DNA of 64,000 bases from Dermacentor variabilis (lineage: Eukaryota > Arthropoda > Arachnida > Ixodida > Ixodidae), in the NCBI RefSeq assembly GCF_050947875.1, contig NC_134571.1, positions 230,402,024 to 230,466,023 on the forward strand, written 5' to 3'. Under the pieces are notes generated by a model that searched no databases, was not told the DNA's origin, and was given only the letters and a program-made list of their open reading frames with translations. Positions 46,367-56,549 of this stretch are shown in pieces. The position numbers were made by a program, and so were the translations under genes. Each line of letters begins with the position of its first letter. Within the stretch, counting starts at the first letter, position 1.

Positions 46367-49300
46367 TTAAATATCCAAGGCAAGTGGAGAGTTATAGGGC
46401 TTGAGTCGGGCGACGTGGACGATGTCACTGGTGGTCACAGCAGAGGACGTAGTGGGCGTGGTGAGAATGATTTCGTAGGTGACATCTGTCACTTGGCGAA
46501 GCACGCGATATGGGCCCGTGTAGCAGGAAAGCAGTTTTTCACAAAGGCCAACTTTACGCGATGGTGTCCAAAGCAACACGAGGGTGCCGGGGACAAAATT
46601 GACATCACGGTGACGGAGGTCGTAGCGCTGCTTTTGTTTGTCCTGAGAGACTTGTAGACGAGTGCGCGCAAGTTGGCGAGCATGGTCAGCATGGGCGATA
46701 GCATCACGGGCATAAGCGCTAGTTGATGCTGTGGTGGACGGAAGCACAGTGTCCAGTGGTAGCGTCGGTTCACGGCCATACAAGAGGTAAAAAGGAGAAA
46801 AGCCAGCAGTGTCGAGTCGGGAAGAGTTATACGCAAAGGTGATGTAAGGTAGAGCCTGGTCCCAGTCACGGTGGTCGTCTGAAATGTATTTGGATAGCAT
46901 GTCTGTAAGGGTGCGGTTCAAACGCTCAGTGAGGCCGTTCGTTTGAGGGTGGTAGGAGGTGGTAAACTTATGCTGTATTGAGCAGGCATGCATGATGTCG
47001 TCAATGACTTTGGCTAAGAACGTATGGCCACGGTCTGTCAGCAATTGACGCGGAGCACCATGAATCAAAATGATATCATGCAGGAGGAAGTCCGCAACAT
47101 CAGTTGCGCAACTGGTCGGAAGAGCGCAGGTTACGGCATAGCGGGTCGCCTAGTTCGCCGCGACTGCAACCCACTTGTTTCCTGATGTAGATTCCGGAAA
47201 TGGGCCGAGAAGGTCAAAGCCGACACGATGGAAGGGCTCGGCAGGGATGTCGAGCGGCTGCAGGTAACCAGCGGGGAGCTGGGAAGGCTTCTTGCATCGT
47301 TGGCAAAGTTCACAGGTGGCGACGTAACGTCGTACGGAACGGGCAAGGCCCGGCCAGAAAAAACGGCGACGTACACGGTCATAGGTTCGAGATACGCCGA
47401 GGTGTCCTGCCGTTGGTGCGTTGTGGAGCTCTTCTAAAACTGTTGAGCGGAGGTGTTTAGGTATGACAAGTAGGAACTCAGAGCCGTCCGGATGAAGGTT
47501 ACGACGGTACAGAGTACCGTCGCGGAGGACGAAGAGGCGTACTGTGGCGTCGGCCGGAGAGTGTTCAAAACGGTCAATGAGTGCTCTGATGTAGGCGTCA
47601 CGACGTTGCTCGTCGGCGAAATGAAGCAGCTGCGACACAGAGAATACACAAGCAGCACTGGTAATATTGGAGGAGTCAGGGTCGTCAACAGGGTAACGCG
47701 ACAAGCTGTCAGCGTCTTGGTGCAGGCGGCCACACTTGTACACCACGGAATATGAAAATTCTTGTAGCCTCAAAGCCCATCGACCAAGCCGGCCTGTAGG
47801 ATCTCTTAGCGATGAGAGCCAGCAGAGAGCATGATGGTCAGTGACTACGGGAAAAGGGCGACCGTAAAGGTAAGGATGGAACTTCGCTACCGCCCAGACC
47901 ACAGCAAGGCATTCTCGATCCATAATGGAATAGTTGCGCTCCGGTGGTGTGAGGAGGCGGCTCGCATGAGCAATAACGCGATCCTGGCCACGCTGACGCT
48001 GGGCTAAGATGGCACCTACGCCATGACCACTGGCATCTGTACGAAATCCTGTAGGGGCATCAGGGTCGAAGTGGGCGAGAATGGGTGGTGAGGAGAGAAG
48101 AGTAACGAGACGAGAGAAGGCGACGGCTTCTGCAGTACCCCACAAGAATTGTACGCCTTTCTTCAAAAGATTAGTGAGGGGCCTAGCAATTGCCGCAAAA
48201 TCTTGAATAAAATGGCGAAAGTACGAGCATAGCCCTACAAAACTTCGAACGTCGGCGGCTGTCTTCGGAACCGGAAAGTCTCGGACAGCGCGGGTTTTGT
48301 CGGGATCAGGCTGTACTCCGGAAGCGTCAGCGAGGTGGCCCAGAACAGTAATTTGGCGGCGGCCGAAACGGCATTTGGACGAGTTAAGTTGCAGCTTCGC
48401 CTTTCGAAATACATCAAGTATAGCTGTGAGGCGCTCAAGGTGAGTGTCGAACGTGGGTGAGAAAACGATGATGTCGTCATGGTAGCAGAGACATGTGGAC
48501 CATTTGAAACCTCGGAGCAGGGAGTTTATCATACGCTCAAAGGTGGCAGGGGCGTTGCATAATCCAAACGGCATTACTTTAAATTGGTATAGGCCATCAG
48601 GTGTGATGAACGCGGTTTTTTCTCTGTCCATATCGTCAACAGCAATCTGCCAGTATCCAGAACGAAGATCAATAGAAGAGAAATAGCTGGAACCGTGGAG
48701 GCAGTCAAGGGCGTCGTCTATACGTAGGAGCGGGTAGACGTCCTTCTTAGTAATGTTGTTCAGATGATGGTAGTCTACACAGAAGCGCCACGTGCCATCC
48801 TTCTTCTTAACCAACACTACAGGTGACGCCCAGGGACTCAAAGAAGGCTCAGTGATGTTTTTGTCTAGCATTTTGTTCACTTCGCTTTGAATTACTTGGC
48901 ATTCCGACGCAGAAACTCGGTACGGTCGTCGATGAATAGGAGTAGCATCGCCAGTAAGAATCCGATGCTTGACCGCGAGCGTCTGGCCTAAAGGGCGATC
49001 GTCGAAGTCGAAAATATCTCTGTAGGCCGATAATACTTGATAAAGGTCTTCAGCCTGCACAGAAGACAGGTCCGTCGCAACCATTTTCTGTATCTTGGGA
49101 TCGGTGGCCGAGGCTGGCACGAGAGGCCTGCTAAGCTCGCAAGAAGGATCGGTTGATAAAGTTGACATGTGATGGTCGCCGAGACAATCAACGTTGGCAA
49201 GGCAAATACCTTGTGGCAGAATTTGCTTCGCCAATCCAAAGTTAACGATAGGCATGAAAGTGCGGTTTGCAGTAATAGTAAGTATACTGTGAGGCACGGT

Positions 49301-49804
49301 AACGTCATAATGTAGTGGAATGCCGCGCAGAGGAGTGACGAGGTACTCGCCATCAGGGACTGGTGGGGAAGACAAGAGTTCAATATAGGCTATTGATTTT
49401 GGCGGCAGGCAAATAAAGCCGGTGGGGCGTAGGCGGCACTGGGGTGCGTCAGAAGGTTCTGCGAGAATCGGTAACTCAAGGCGAAGGGTACTGGCACAGC
49501 AGTCAATAAGAGCAGAATGCGTGGAGAGAAAATCAAGGCCGAGAATGAGGTCGTGGGGGCAATGAGCAATCACAGTGAAGAGGACAGGAGTGTGGCGGCC
49601 GGCGATGCTAACACGTGCCGTACACATGCCGATGATAGGCACAGTACTGCCATCCGCAACGCGGACGACGCATGCTGACGCTGGGGTGAGGAGCTTGTTC
49701 AGTCGTCGTCAGAAGCCAGCACTCGTAATAGAAATATGTGCCCTTGTATCGATGAGTGCCGTGACAGGATATCCATCAACGTCAACGTCAAGAAGGTTTT
49801 GATT
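46367..49804 (-). pseudogene. Gypsy 2 pol: protease, RT, RNase H, integrase
   Basis: The protease box reads LIDTRAH (Gly of DTG replaced) with a TGA soon after. From 49642 the frame is open for 830 codons: SPWASPVVLVKKKDGTWRF, the RT box CYHDDIIVF (usual YLDD has His), RNase [17 protein letters not shown] and HHALCWLSSL, the integrase zinc region and VGFDLLGPF. A TAG at 47150 follows VAVAAN; the same frame then continues LLTDRGHTF and NGLTERLNR (remaining catalytic Asp and Glu) to the stop at 46367. Protease and RT active sites are therefore both altered. Confidence 0.85.
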
Positions 49805-49877
49805 CGTGTTTAACGTGAGCAGAGGATTTGAGGGCAGTGTCGACAACGCAGCTTCACCTCCAGAAGCTGCAGTGCCT

Positions 49878-51060
49878 AGTTTTCCGGCTGGGCCCGGGAG
49901 GTGATAGGCGGTGAAGAGAAGCGGCGGGATTGGGGCGAAGGGGACTGACGGCGTCGAGGTGAGGGCGAGCGGCTGTAGCGAAGGTTCGGAGCAGGAGCAT
50001 CAGCGGCAGTGGGTTCACGGCGGGTGGCATAGGGAACAGAAGGTCCAAAGGTGCGGGAGTAAGTGGCGGCGTATGTCCGAGGAGGCGGAGGCTATCGGTT
50101 GCAGCAGTGACGAGCGACGTGGCCGATGTGACAGCAGTGAAAGCAGATTGGTCTGTCATCAGGGGTACGCCAATCGGACGGGTTGCGGCGAGATGTGGCG
50201 AAAAAGGACTGTCGGGGACGAGGAGGGCCGGTAGAAAACTGGGGAACGCTTTGTTGAGATGTTGAACACACAGAGTTCAGACCCATGTTCTCAAATTCTT
50301 GTCGGACTACGGCCTGAATCATGGCAATCGTGGTTGCTGGCGGATCGGGAGGCGTTGTGGAGAAAGCTGGCGAACAGGCGGCCTCGAGCTCGCGGTGAAC
50401 AATACGGGTGACGTCTTCACAGGGGGTGGCCTGACGCGATTGACCCTCACATGTCGACGTAGCAGCGGTGTTGGGTAGCCGCGTGATGTGGTGTGTGATA
50501 CGACGGCTCTTGGCTTGTTCAAGGCGATGGCATTCTTTAATGATGGCGTCGATTGTTGAGACATTGCCGAAAACAAGCAAATTGAAAGCGTTGTCGGCGA
50601 TGCCTTTTAGGACATGTGACACTTTATCTGATTCAGACATAGCATCGTCAGCTTTGCGGCATAAAGCCAAGACGTCGAAGATGTAGGAAACGTACGGCTC
50701 TGTAGATGTCTGAACGCGAGACGCAAGAGCCTTTCTCGCGGCAACCTTGCGGCCAATGGGGTCGCCGAACAGTTCCCGTAGCCTTTCTTTGAAAGATTCC
50801 CAACTGCTGATCTCGTCGTCATGCGTCTGGTACCACACGCGTGGGGTGCCGTCAGGATAAAAGATGACATTGGCGAGCATAATGGTTGGGTTCCACCTGT
50901 TATTAGCGCTGGCATGTTGATATAGCTTGAGCCATTCGTCAGCGTCCTGTCCCTCCAGGCCAGAGAACACACCAGGGTCGCGATGTTGGGCAACCGTGAC
51001 GACGGGAGCAGTCAGACCAGCCGAAGCCGTTGCAGAGGTGGGCTTGTCACCGGGAGGCAT
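49878..51060 (-). pseudogene. Gypsy 2 gag with one premature stop
   Basis: ATG at 51060 opens MPPGDKPTSATASAG. The capsid-like part shows RDPGVFSGLEGQDADEWLKL, LRELFGDP, KALASRVQTSTEPYVSYI and VSHVLKGIADNAFNLLVF. The knuckle is CFHCCHIGHVARHC. A TAG at 50092-50094 cuts off an Arg/Ser/Pro-rich tail that remains open in Gypsy 3. Gag would assemble particles and bind element RNA. Confidence 0.8.
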
Positions 51061-51132
51061 GGTGACAAGCTCGACGTACCGACCACTCCGGAGTTCCGCG
51101 GCGAGGATGGGGATCGCTGACCTCCACCAGAA

Positions 51133-51300
51133 TGTTACGTGTAGAAAGACACAGACAAAAGAGGCTATTTACAGACTATTTACACTAGACTGGAGCCAGA
51201 GCACCAGGCCGACATTCACACGCGCCAAGGGCACCGACCCACTTCGTCGTCGTTCTCACGGCAGCTCGTCTCTTGGGTATCTACCGATAATATCGTAATA
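51133..51300 (-). repeat. Gypsy 2 LTR (right, 5' LTR)
   Basis: Same ends as the left copy. At the seven differing sites this copy has T or A where the left has C or G; six of them lie in CpG context. The gag start codon lies only 72 bp inside. Confidence 0.9.
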
Positions 51301-51395
51301 ATATGAATCCCACAGCTGAGAGTGAAATAAATCATGTGTACAAATCTCTTAAGAACAGCTTAACGTGCGATATTGACAATATTTAAATCAGGCCA

Positions 51396-52405
51396 GTGAA
51401 GTACGTTCTTGACATCATACTGACACAGCTCATGCATATTTATAATCTAGCTCACTTGACAGGTGTCTTTCCAAAGAAAATGCAAATAGCAAAAGTTATT
51501 ACAATATTCAAGGGCGGAGAAAAAAAGAACTTATCAAATTACAGGTTGATATCCATACTGCCCGTGTTCTCCAAAGATTTAGAAAAAATAATGTACGCTA
51601 GAATAATTGGATTTGCCAACAAATACAATTTAATTAGTTCCACCCAATTCGGATTCAGAAAAGGCACGTCTACAGAACTTGCCCTTGTCATGCAGAAAGA
51701 AATCATTCTAAAAGCCTTCGATGAAAAACCTCTGATAGCTGTATATATATTGTCTTCTCGAAGGCGTTTGACCATCTAAACCACTTAAGACTAACTAAAA
51801 AACTTGAATTATATGGAATTAGAGGCACACCGCTCGCGCCTATAACATCCTACCTACAACATCGAATGAAATGTGTTTGCATTCAGGGAAATTTATCTCC
51901 GTGCAAAGCAGTTACCTCAGGTGTATGCTCCCTTGTCCCCAAGGGAGCATATTTGGACCGTTTCTATTTAATTTCTATATAAATGACATTACACAAGGTA
52001 ACCACGGCGCAGAGTATATAACTTATGCAGATGATACAATTTTTTTTCATAGTCATCGTTACGAAACTCTTAAAAGTAATATTAATGAAGCTCTCCGCAA
52101 TTTACACAAGTGGAGCATAATAAATTCGCTTGAAATTAACATAGATAAAACAAAAGCTATTATCTTCACACCTCGACAGTCCCCTGCATCACCCACTTCG
52201 AATCTAATCTTATGGAATTCACGTATAGAAATTGTTGACTCGGTAAAGTCACTTGGTGTAGTTTTCCAAAAGCATATGTGTTGGGACATCCATGTTAACC
52301 ACGTTGCTACGCAGATTGCAAAGGCAGTAGAATTCTGGTGAAATTCAAATTCCACTTACCAGCAGCTGTCAAATTTCATATTTATAACGCACTATTATAC
52401 ATGCG
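51396..52405 (+). pseudogene. LINE D reverse transcriptase
   Basis: Blocks: GVFPKKMQIAKVITIFKGG, NYRLISILPVFSK, LISSTQFGFRKGTSTELAL, FSKAFDHLNHL (shifted frame), CPQGSIFGPFLF and catalytic ITYADDTIFF (52020-52050). The region ends at KFHLPAAVKFHIYNALLY, near 52405. Frameshifts occur near 51755 and 51865. CR1-like: no RNase H follows. Confidence 0.75.
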
Positions 52406-52408
52406 TAC

Positions 52409-52980
52409 CTTTTGGCGTTTCTGCTGCATCTGCTATCTTTCAGCGAGAGAGGGAAAATCTGCTTTGTGGTGTGCCGAAAACAGCTGTGTACTTCGACGAT
52501 ATTGTTATTACAGGCATCGACGACTAAGACCACTTGGCGAATCTGACGATTGTCTTGCAGAAACTTCGGGAAGTGGGCCTTAGGTTGAAGCTGGGAGAAG
52601 TGCGTTTTCTTTGCTCCCAAAGTGGAATACCTGGGCCACATTATATGCAAGGTCTAAAGCCCGACCCCAAGAAGGTAGAAGCCATCATCAATGTGCCACA
52701 GCCACAGAATGTGAAGGAGCTTCAAAGCTATCTTGGCTTGCTTAATTTCTAGAGACGGTTTTTGTCAAACATCTCAACAAGACTGCGTCTTTTGCATCAG
52801 CTGCTTCTTGAAGGGGAAAAGTGGAGCTGGGGGAAAGAGCAACAGCAAGCATTCATCACAAGTAAAAGGCTCTTGTCAGCTGCACCTGTTCTGGTCCACT
52901 ACTTTTCTGAGAAACCAATTGTGCTCAGTTGCGATGCATCACTGTATGGTGTTGGCGCAGTCTTGGCACAGACTGAAGCA
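52409..52980 (+). pseudogene. Gypsy 4 RT (second half) and RNase H start
   Basis: PFGVSAASAIFQRE, catalytic TAVYFDDIVITG (52480-52515), GLKPDPKKVEAIINVPQPQN, LQSYLGLLNF with a stop where Tyr/Asn is expected, then VLSCDASLYGVGAVLAQ (RNase H Asp). It ends abruptly at LAQTEAD, where BEL integrase begins. Confidence 0.75.
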
Positions 52981-52984
52981 GATA

Positions 52985-53588
52985 AATGTGCGCTGTGGTG
53001 GGGAGGCTTTTGGGATTGTGTAATCCGCACAATTAAGGATGCACTAAGGTGTTGCCTGGGATGAAGCAGCTTGAGTTACAAAGAGCTGCTCACCACGCTT
53101 GCTGAAGTTCAGGTGGAAGTTAACTGTCGTCTACTCACCTACTTGAAGGATGACGTCACATTCACAGACGTTCTGGTGCCCTCGCACTTCTTAGTCTGCA
53201 AGCGTCTTGTCAATTTGGCAACAGAAGGAGAAAACCCTGCTATTAGTGTCACTGTGCCTGGCCTTCGACACAAGCTAATCAACAGGAACAGCTTATTCAG
53301 AGGCTTTGGAAGCAAAGGAAGAAGGAATACCATCTGTTCCTGCACGCTGCTCATCATAGCAAGCCTATGCCATCCTCAAACTTAAAGCCTGACGATCTTG
53401 TCATCGTCGAGGACATAAATGTGCCACCTCTGATGTGGTAGATGAGCCGTGTCATTGAAGTGTTTCAAGGAAGAAACAGTATTGCGTAGTCCTTCCTGGT
53501 ACTACTTTTGAACGGCCAGCAAGTTCGACGTTTTGTAGAGTGGTTTTACCTCCTGGAGGCTCACACATGCAACACGGCCGTAGGAGTG
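52985..53588 (+). pseudogene. BEL integrase C-terminal part
   Basis: LWWGGFWDCVIRTIKDALR matches the BEL/Pao block WWGGFWE, but with Asp for the catalytic Glu. Then SLSYKELLTTLAEVQVEVN, RLLTYL, VPSHFLVCKRL and, near the end, DDLVIVEDINVPPLMW and VRRFVEWFYLLEAHT, the typical Pol end. There are several stops. Confidence 0.8.
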
Positions 53589-53709
53589 TGACGAAAACTG
53601 AGAAGAAAGAAGAGGTGACGAACACGTGAGGCAAAGGAATGCGCTAGTGCCATCTTAGCAGTTGGATCAATAAACCGCATCCAACGGACATCAGTCTCAG
53701 TCTTCAACA
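53589..53709 (+). repeat. BEL 3' LTR
   Basis: TGACGAAAACTGAGAAG...GTCTTCAACA, 121 bp. It pairs with 22450-22574 across 31 kb, including agcagttggatcaataaac. Confidence 0.75.
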
Positions 53710-53945
53710 AGGTTGTTGCCTTGCTTGCTCTTCAACTTATATAAATATTTGCTCACATTGCGGCTCATTGTAAGTAGGGGTGGATGCATATACAAAGTTT
53801 TGAATACAAATCTAATGTTAAACATAATCTATTTGTATCATTATTCTGAAATCAGCAATTTGGGCAATTTTGGTATGCTCTAATATCGGAACTAACCAAA
53901 TATTTTGCAACAGCCAACTTCTAAAGTCTGTTTACTGTTCTCTAA
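53710..53945. other. Short AT-rich flank, nothing recognised
   Basis: Lies between the BEL 3' LTR and the 3' tail of LINE E. No gene or repeat structure is evident. Confidence 0.4.
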
Positions 53946-54212
53946 GACTCAAAGAGTCAAAGAGTTTATTCAGACAACATATGGTACAGTTGCCTAGGGC
54001 GCAGACCAAAAGGCAAGTGGATGCCTGACAAGGAGTCTGCACCCATCTTGCTCCCATTTGAGAGCACAAGACATTCAGCGCATAAAATAAACACTAAACT
54101 AGATGGAAATGCAGAGTGGTTGGTTAACATTGAAACTGGAGTTATTTCATATTGAACATTTATGTACAATTGGGAAAATACTGTAAGAAACAACAGAAAA
54201 AACGAGGAGTGG

Positions 54213-55078
54213 TCATGCCTGCAGTGACAACAGATACATAGTGATGCTATTTTTGAAAGCTTTGAATGATTTACTTTCCTGGATAGTGTTTACAGCAGGA
54301 TGGTGATCGTTTAAAAAACTGGAAATTCTGTAGCTAAGTTTCTGGGTGCCGTAATTCGTATATATTTTTTCCTTATTATAACATATGTGCCGGGTGTTAT
54401 AGGTGTGTGTTTTCGTTAGATACTGATGAAAAAAAGCGGTAGGATCGGAATGCGTTTGTACGTAACTAGCTAACACTATCTTTTTGTTTTTAACATTCCA
54501 CAGTGTAAGCGATTGGTGTTTACTAAACAATGGAGCAGTGTGGCTAGGGTATGGTGCATTATCTATTAGGCGCAAGAATTTCTTTTGTAATAAGTATATG
54601 TTTTCTATGCTTGTTTTAGGTGCTGTGTCCCAGACAAGAAGACAATAGTGGAAATGCCAGTGTACCAGTGTCTAGTATAGTTGTTTTTTTAGCCAGATAG
54701 GCAAAAGGTCCTTTATTTTATGCATGATACCAATGGACCTGGAGATACCAGTGCGAACTTTTTCAATGTGAGGTGACCAGTCAAGATGTTCATGAAATAT
54801 GACACCAAGAAATTTATGTGTTGCTACACATTCGATAGGTTCATTGCGAAATTGGATAAGTATTTCTTGTTTTATACACTTGTTACGAGCGCGGAATATA
54901 ATGTACTTAGTTTTTTTAGTGTTTAACTCTAGTTTATTACCATGGAGCCACGTGGACAAATTTTCCAGCCATACATTGGTTTCTACTTGGAGGACTTCTA
55001 GATCTTGTCTGCAGATGAATACATTGGTATCATCAGCATACAGTATTATTTCCGGGGTAGAGGGCACGTTAATTATAT
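54213..55078 (-). pseudogene. LINE E RT, C-terminal part
   Basis: Directly continues the RT from 61049: NVPSTPEIILYADDTNVF holds the catalytic YADD. WLHGNKLELNTKKTKYIIF, HKFLGVIFHEHLDW and the thumb and tail run to a stop at 54213. A TAG at 54669-54671 lies in frame (after KKQLY). No RNase H is present. Confidence 0.85.
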
Positions 55079-55235
55079 TGTTACGTAGGAAGGCGCAGAC
55101 GAAAAGCTATGTACAAGTATATTTACAAGAAAATACGCTGCACTTGGCCAAGAGGCAACAGCCCGCACTAGCTTCTAATTGTCGTCGTCTTCACACTGCT
55201 TGCCTTTTCGTGATCGCACATATTGTTCCGTGGCA
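55079..55235 (-). repeat. Gypsy 3 LTR (left, 3' LTR)
   Basis: 157 bp, ending in ttccgtggca and followed by ctacccccggttgc, the complement of a polypurine tract. It differs from the right LTR by about seven transitions and one small indel. Confidence 0.9.
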
Positions 55236-55270
55236 CTACCCCCGGTTGCAAAAGCGCCGTCCCGGAGCGA

Positions 55271-56539
55271 CTAAAGATCGGACTCGGAAGCAGTGTAGTA
55301 GGCCTTGAGCCTACTGACATGCACGACATCACTAGATGCCAGAGGAGAGGACGAGGTTGAACCCACAGGAGCAATTTGGTAAGTCACAGGTGTCACCTGG
55401 CGCAGCACGCGGTAGGGCCCTGTGTATCGCGAAAGGAGCTTCTCTGAAAGTTCGACGTGCTGGGAGGGCGACCACAGGAGCACGAGCGCACCAGGCAAAA
55501 ACTGTATGTCACGATGGCGGGCGTTGTACTGACACTGCCGAGTGGTTTGTGAGGCTGTCAGTCGAGCACGGGCAAGCTGGCGTGCATGGTCGGCGAGGGC
55601 GATGGCGTCGCGCGCATACTTGCTTGTTGAGATCGCAGCAGGAGGAAGTGCCGTGTCTAGGGGCAAGGTAGGTTCGCGACCGTACAGTAGATAAAATGGA
55701 GAAAATTTGGTGGTGTCGTGCCGGGAAGAATTGTACGCAAATGTTACGTAAGGAAGGGCAATGTCCCAGTCGTGGTGGTCCTTTGAAACGTACTTGGACA
55801 GCATATCGGTAAGAGTACGGTTTAACCGCTCTGTCAGGCCATTGGTTTGAGGGTGGTATGAGGTAGTCAGTTTGTGTTGAATGGAGCAGGAATGCACAAT
55901 GTCAGCGATAACTTTCGAGAGGAAGTTTTGACCACGGTCAGTAAGCAGCTGTTGCGGGGCGCCATGAAGCAAGATAATGTCACGCAAGAGAAAGTCCGCG
56001 ACGTCAGTGGCGCAACTGGTAGGGAGAGCCCGAGTGATAGCGTATCGGATGGCGTAATCAGTCGCGACAGCTACCCATTTGTTCCCAGAGGATGACATGG
56101 GAAAGGGACCGAGCAGGTCTAATCCAACACGAAAGAACGGTTCCACAGAGACGGTGATCGGTTGGGGATGACCGGCAGGTAGCACCTGAGGTGTTTTCCG
56201 ACGCTGGCAGGGATCACAGGCAGCAACATAACGTCGAACGGAGCGAACGAGACCAGGCCAATAGAAGCAGCGGCGGACGCGGTCGTACGTGCGGGTTACC
56301 CCAACATGTCCTGCAGTGGGTGCGTCATGCATCTCAAAGAGCACAGTCTGTCGTAGCTGTTTTGGCACGACAAGAAGATCAGAGCCATCAGGAAGGAAGT
56401 TCCTTCGATACAGAATGATGCCCTGGAGGACATATCGGCGAACGGATGCGTCGGTAGGTGTAGAGCGCAGATGCTCGATAAGTGCTCGCAGCGATAGGTC
56501 TCGGTACTGCTCATCGGCGATGTTAGCGAAGGCAGACAC
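55271..56539 (-). pseudogene. Gypsy 3 pol, integrase part (open)
   Basis: 422 codons open from the left edge of the 872-bp insert to the Pol stop. Zinc region: HDAPTAGHVGVTRTY through CDPCQRRK. Catalytic core: VGLDLLGPF, LLTDRGQNF and NGLTERLNR, supplying Asp, Asp and Glu. The C-terminal part (LLWSPSQHV, YTGPYRVLRQV) ends VVHVSRLKAYY. No lesion is seen, but the part is cut off from RT by the insert. Integrase would join element cDNA to the genome. Confidence 0.85.
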
Positions 56540-56549
56540 AGAGAAAAAT

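Larger units (their letters stand above)
46163..51300 (-). mobile_element. Gypsy 2: complete LTR element with ATAT target duplication
   Basis: 168-bp LTRs (46163-46330 and 51133-51300) enclose gag and pol on the minus strand. ATAT flanks both sides (46159-46162 and 51301-51304). A polypurine tract (complement of ctacctcccggcggcaaaag) adjoins the left LTR, and a TGG-type primer site follows the right one. The structure is complete at 5.1 kb. It is inactivated by stops in gag and integrase and by altered catalytic residues in protease and RT. It is related to Gypsy 3. Confidence 0.9.
45359..52405 (+). mobile_element. CR1-like LINE D (truncated), split by Gypsy 2
   Basis: Own parts are 45359-46162 (end of the APE domain: FNIDMLNYS, DFTRVTK, SISDHLPIF in shifted frames, then the linker) and 51301-52405 (RT). 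It is 5'-truncated in the endonuclease and lost its 3' end, where Gypsy 4 sequence resumes at 52409. Joining the parts across Gypsy 2 restores collinearity. Confidence 0.7.
44093..52980 (+). mobile_element. Gypsy 4: LTR-gag-protease and RT fragments, split by LINE D
   Basis: Own sequence lies at 44093-45358 (LTR, gag, protease) and 52409-~52980 (second half of RT to start of RNase H). The stretch between protease and RT is missing, and so are most of RNase H, integrase and the 3' LTR. Its right end joins BEL integrase directly at about 52980. The copy is old and chimeric. Confidence 0.65.
22450..53709 (+). mobile_element. BEL/Pao LTR retrotransposon, exploded to 31 kb by nested insertions
   Basis: Collinear BEL/Pao segments occur in order on the plus strand: 5' LTR (22450-22574), gag zinc knuckles, protease, RT, RNase H, integrase, 3' LTR (53589-53709). 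Foreign elements occupy 24252-28351, 29932-31033, about 31341-42582 and 42958-52980. Removing them leaves roughly 4.7 kb. Most of gag upstream of the knuckles is missing, and every domain has stops or frameshifts, so it is an old, dead copy serving as landing ground for later insertions. Confidence 0.85.

Noticed and set aside
47131..47755. Plus-strand frames antisense to Gypsy 2 pol
   Set aside because: These are shadows of the integrase/RNase H coding strand.
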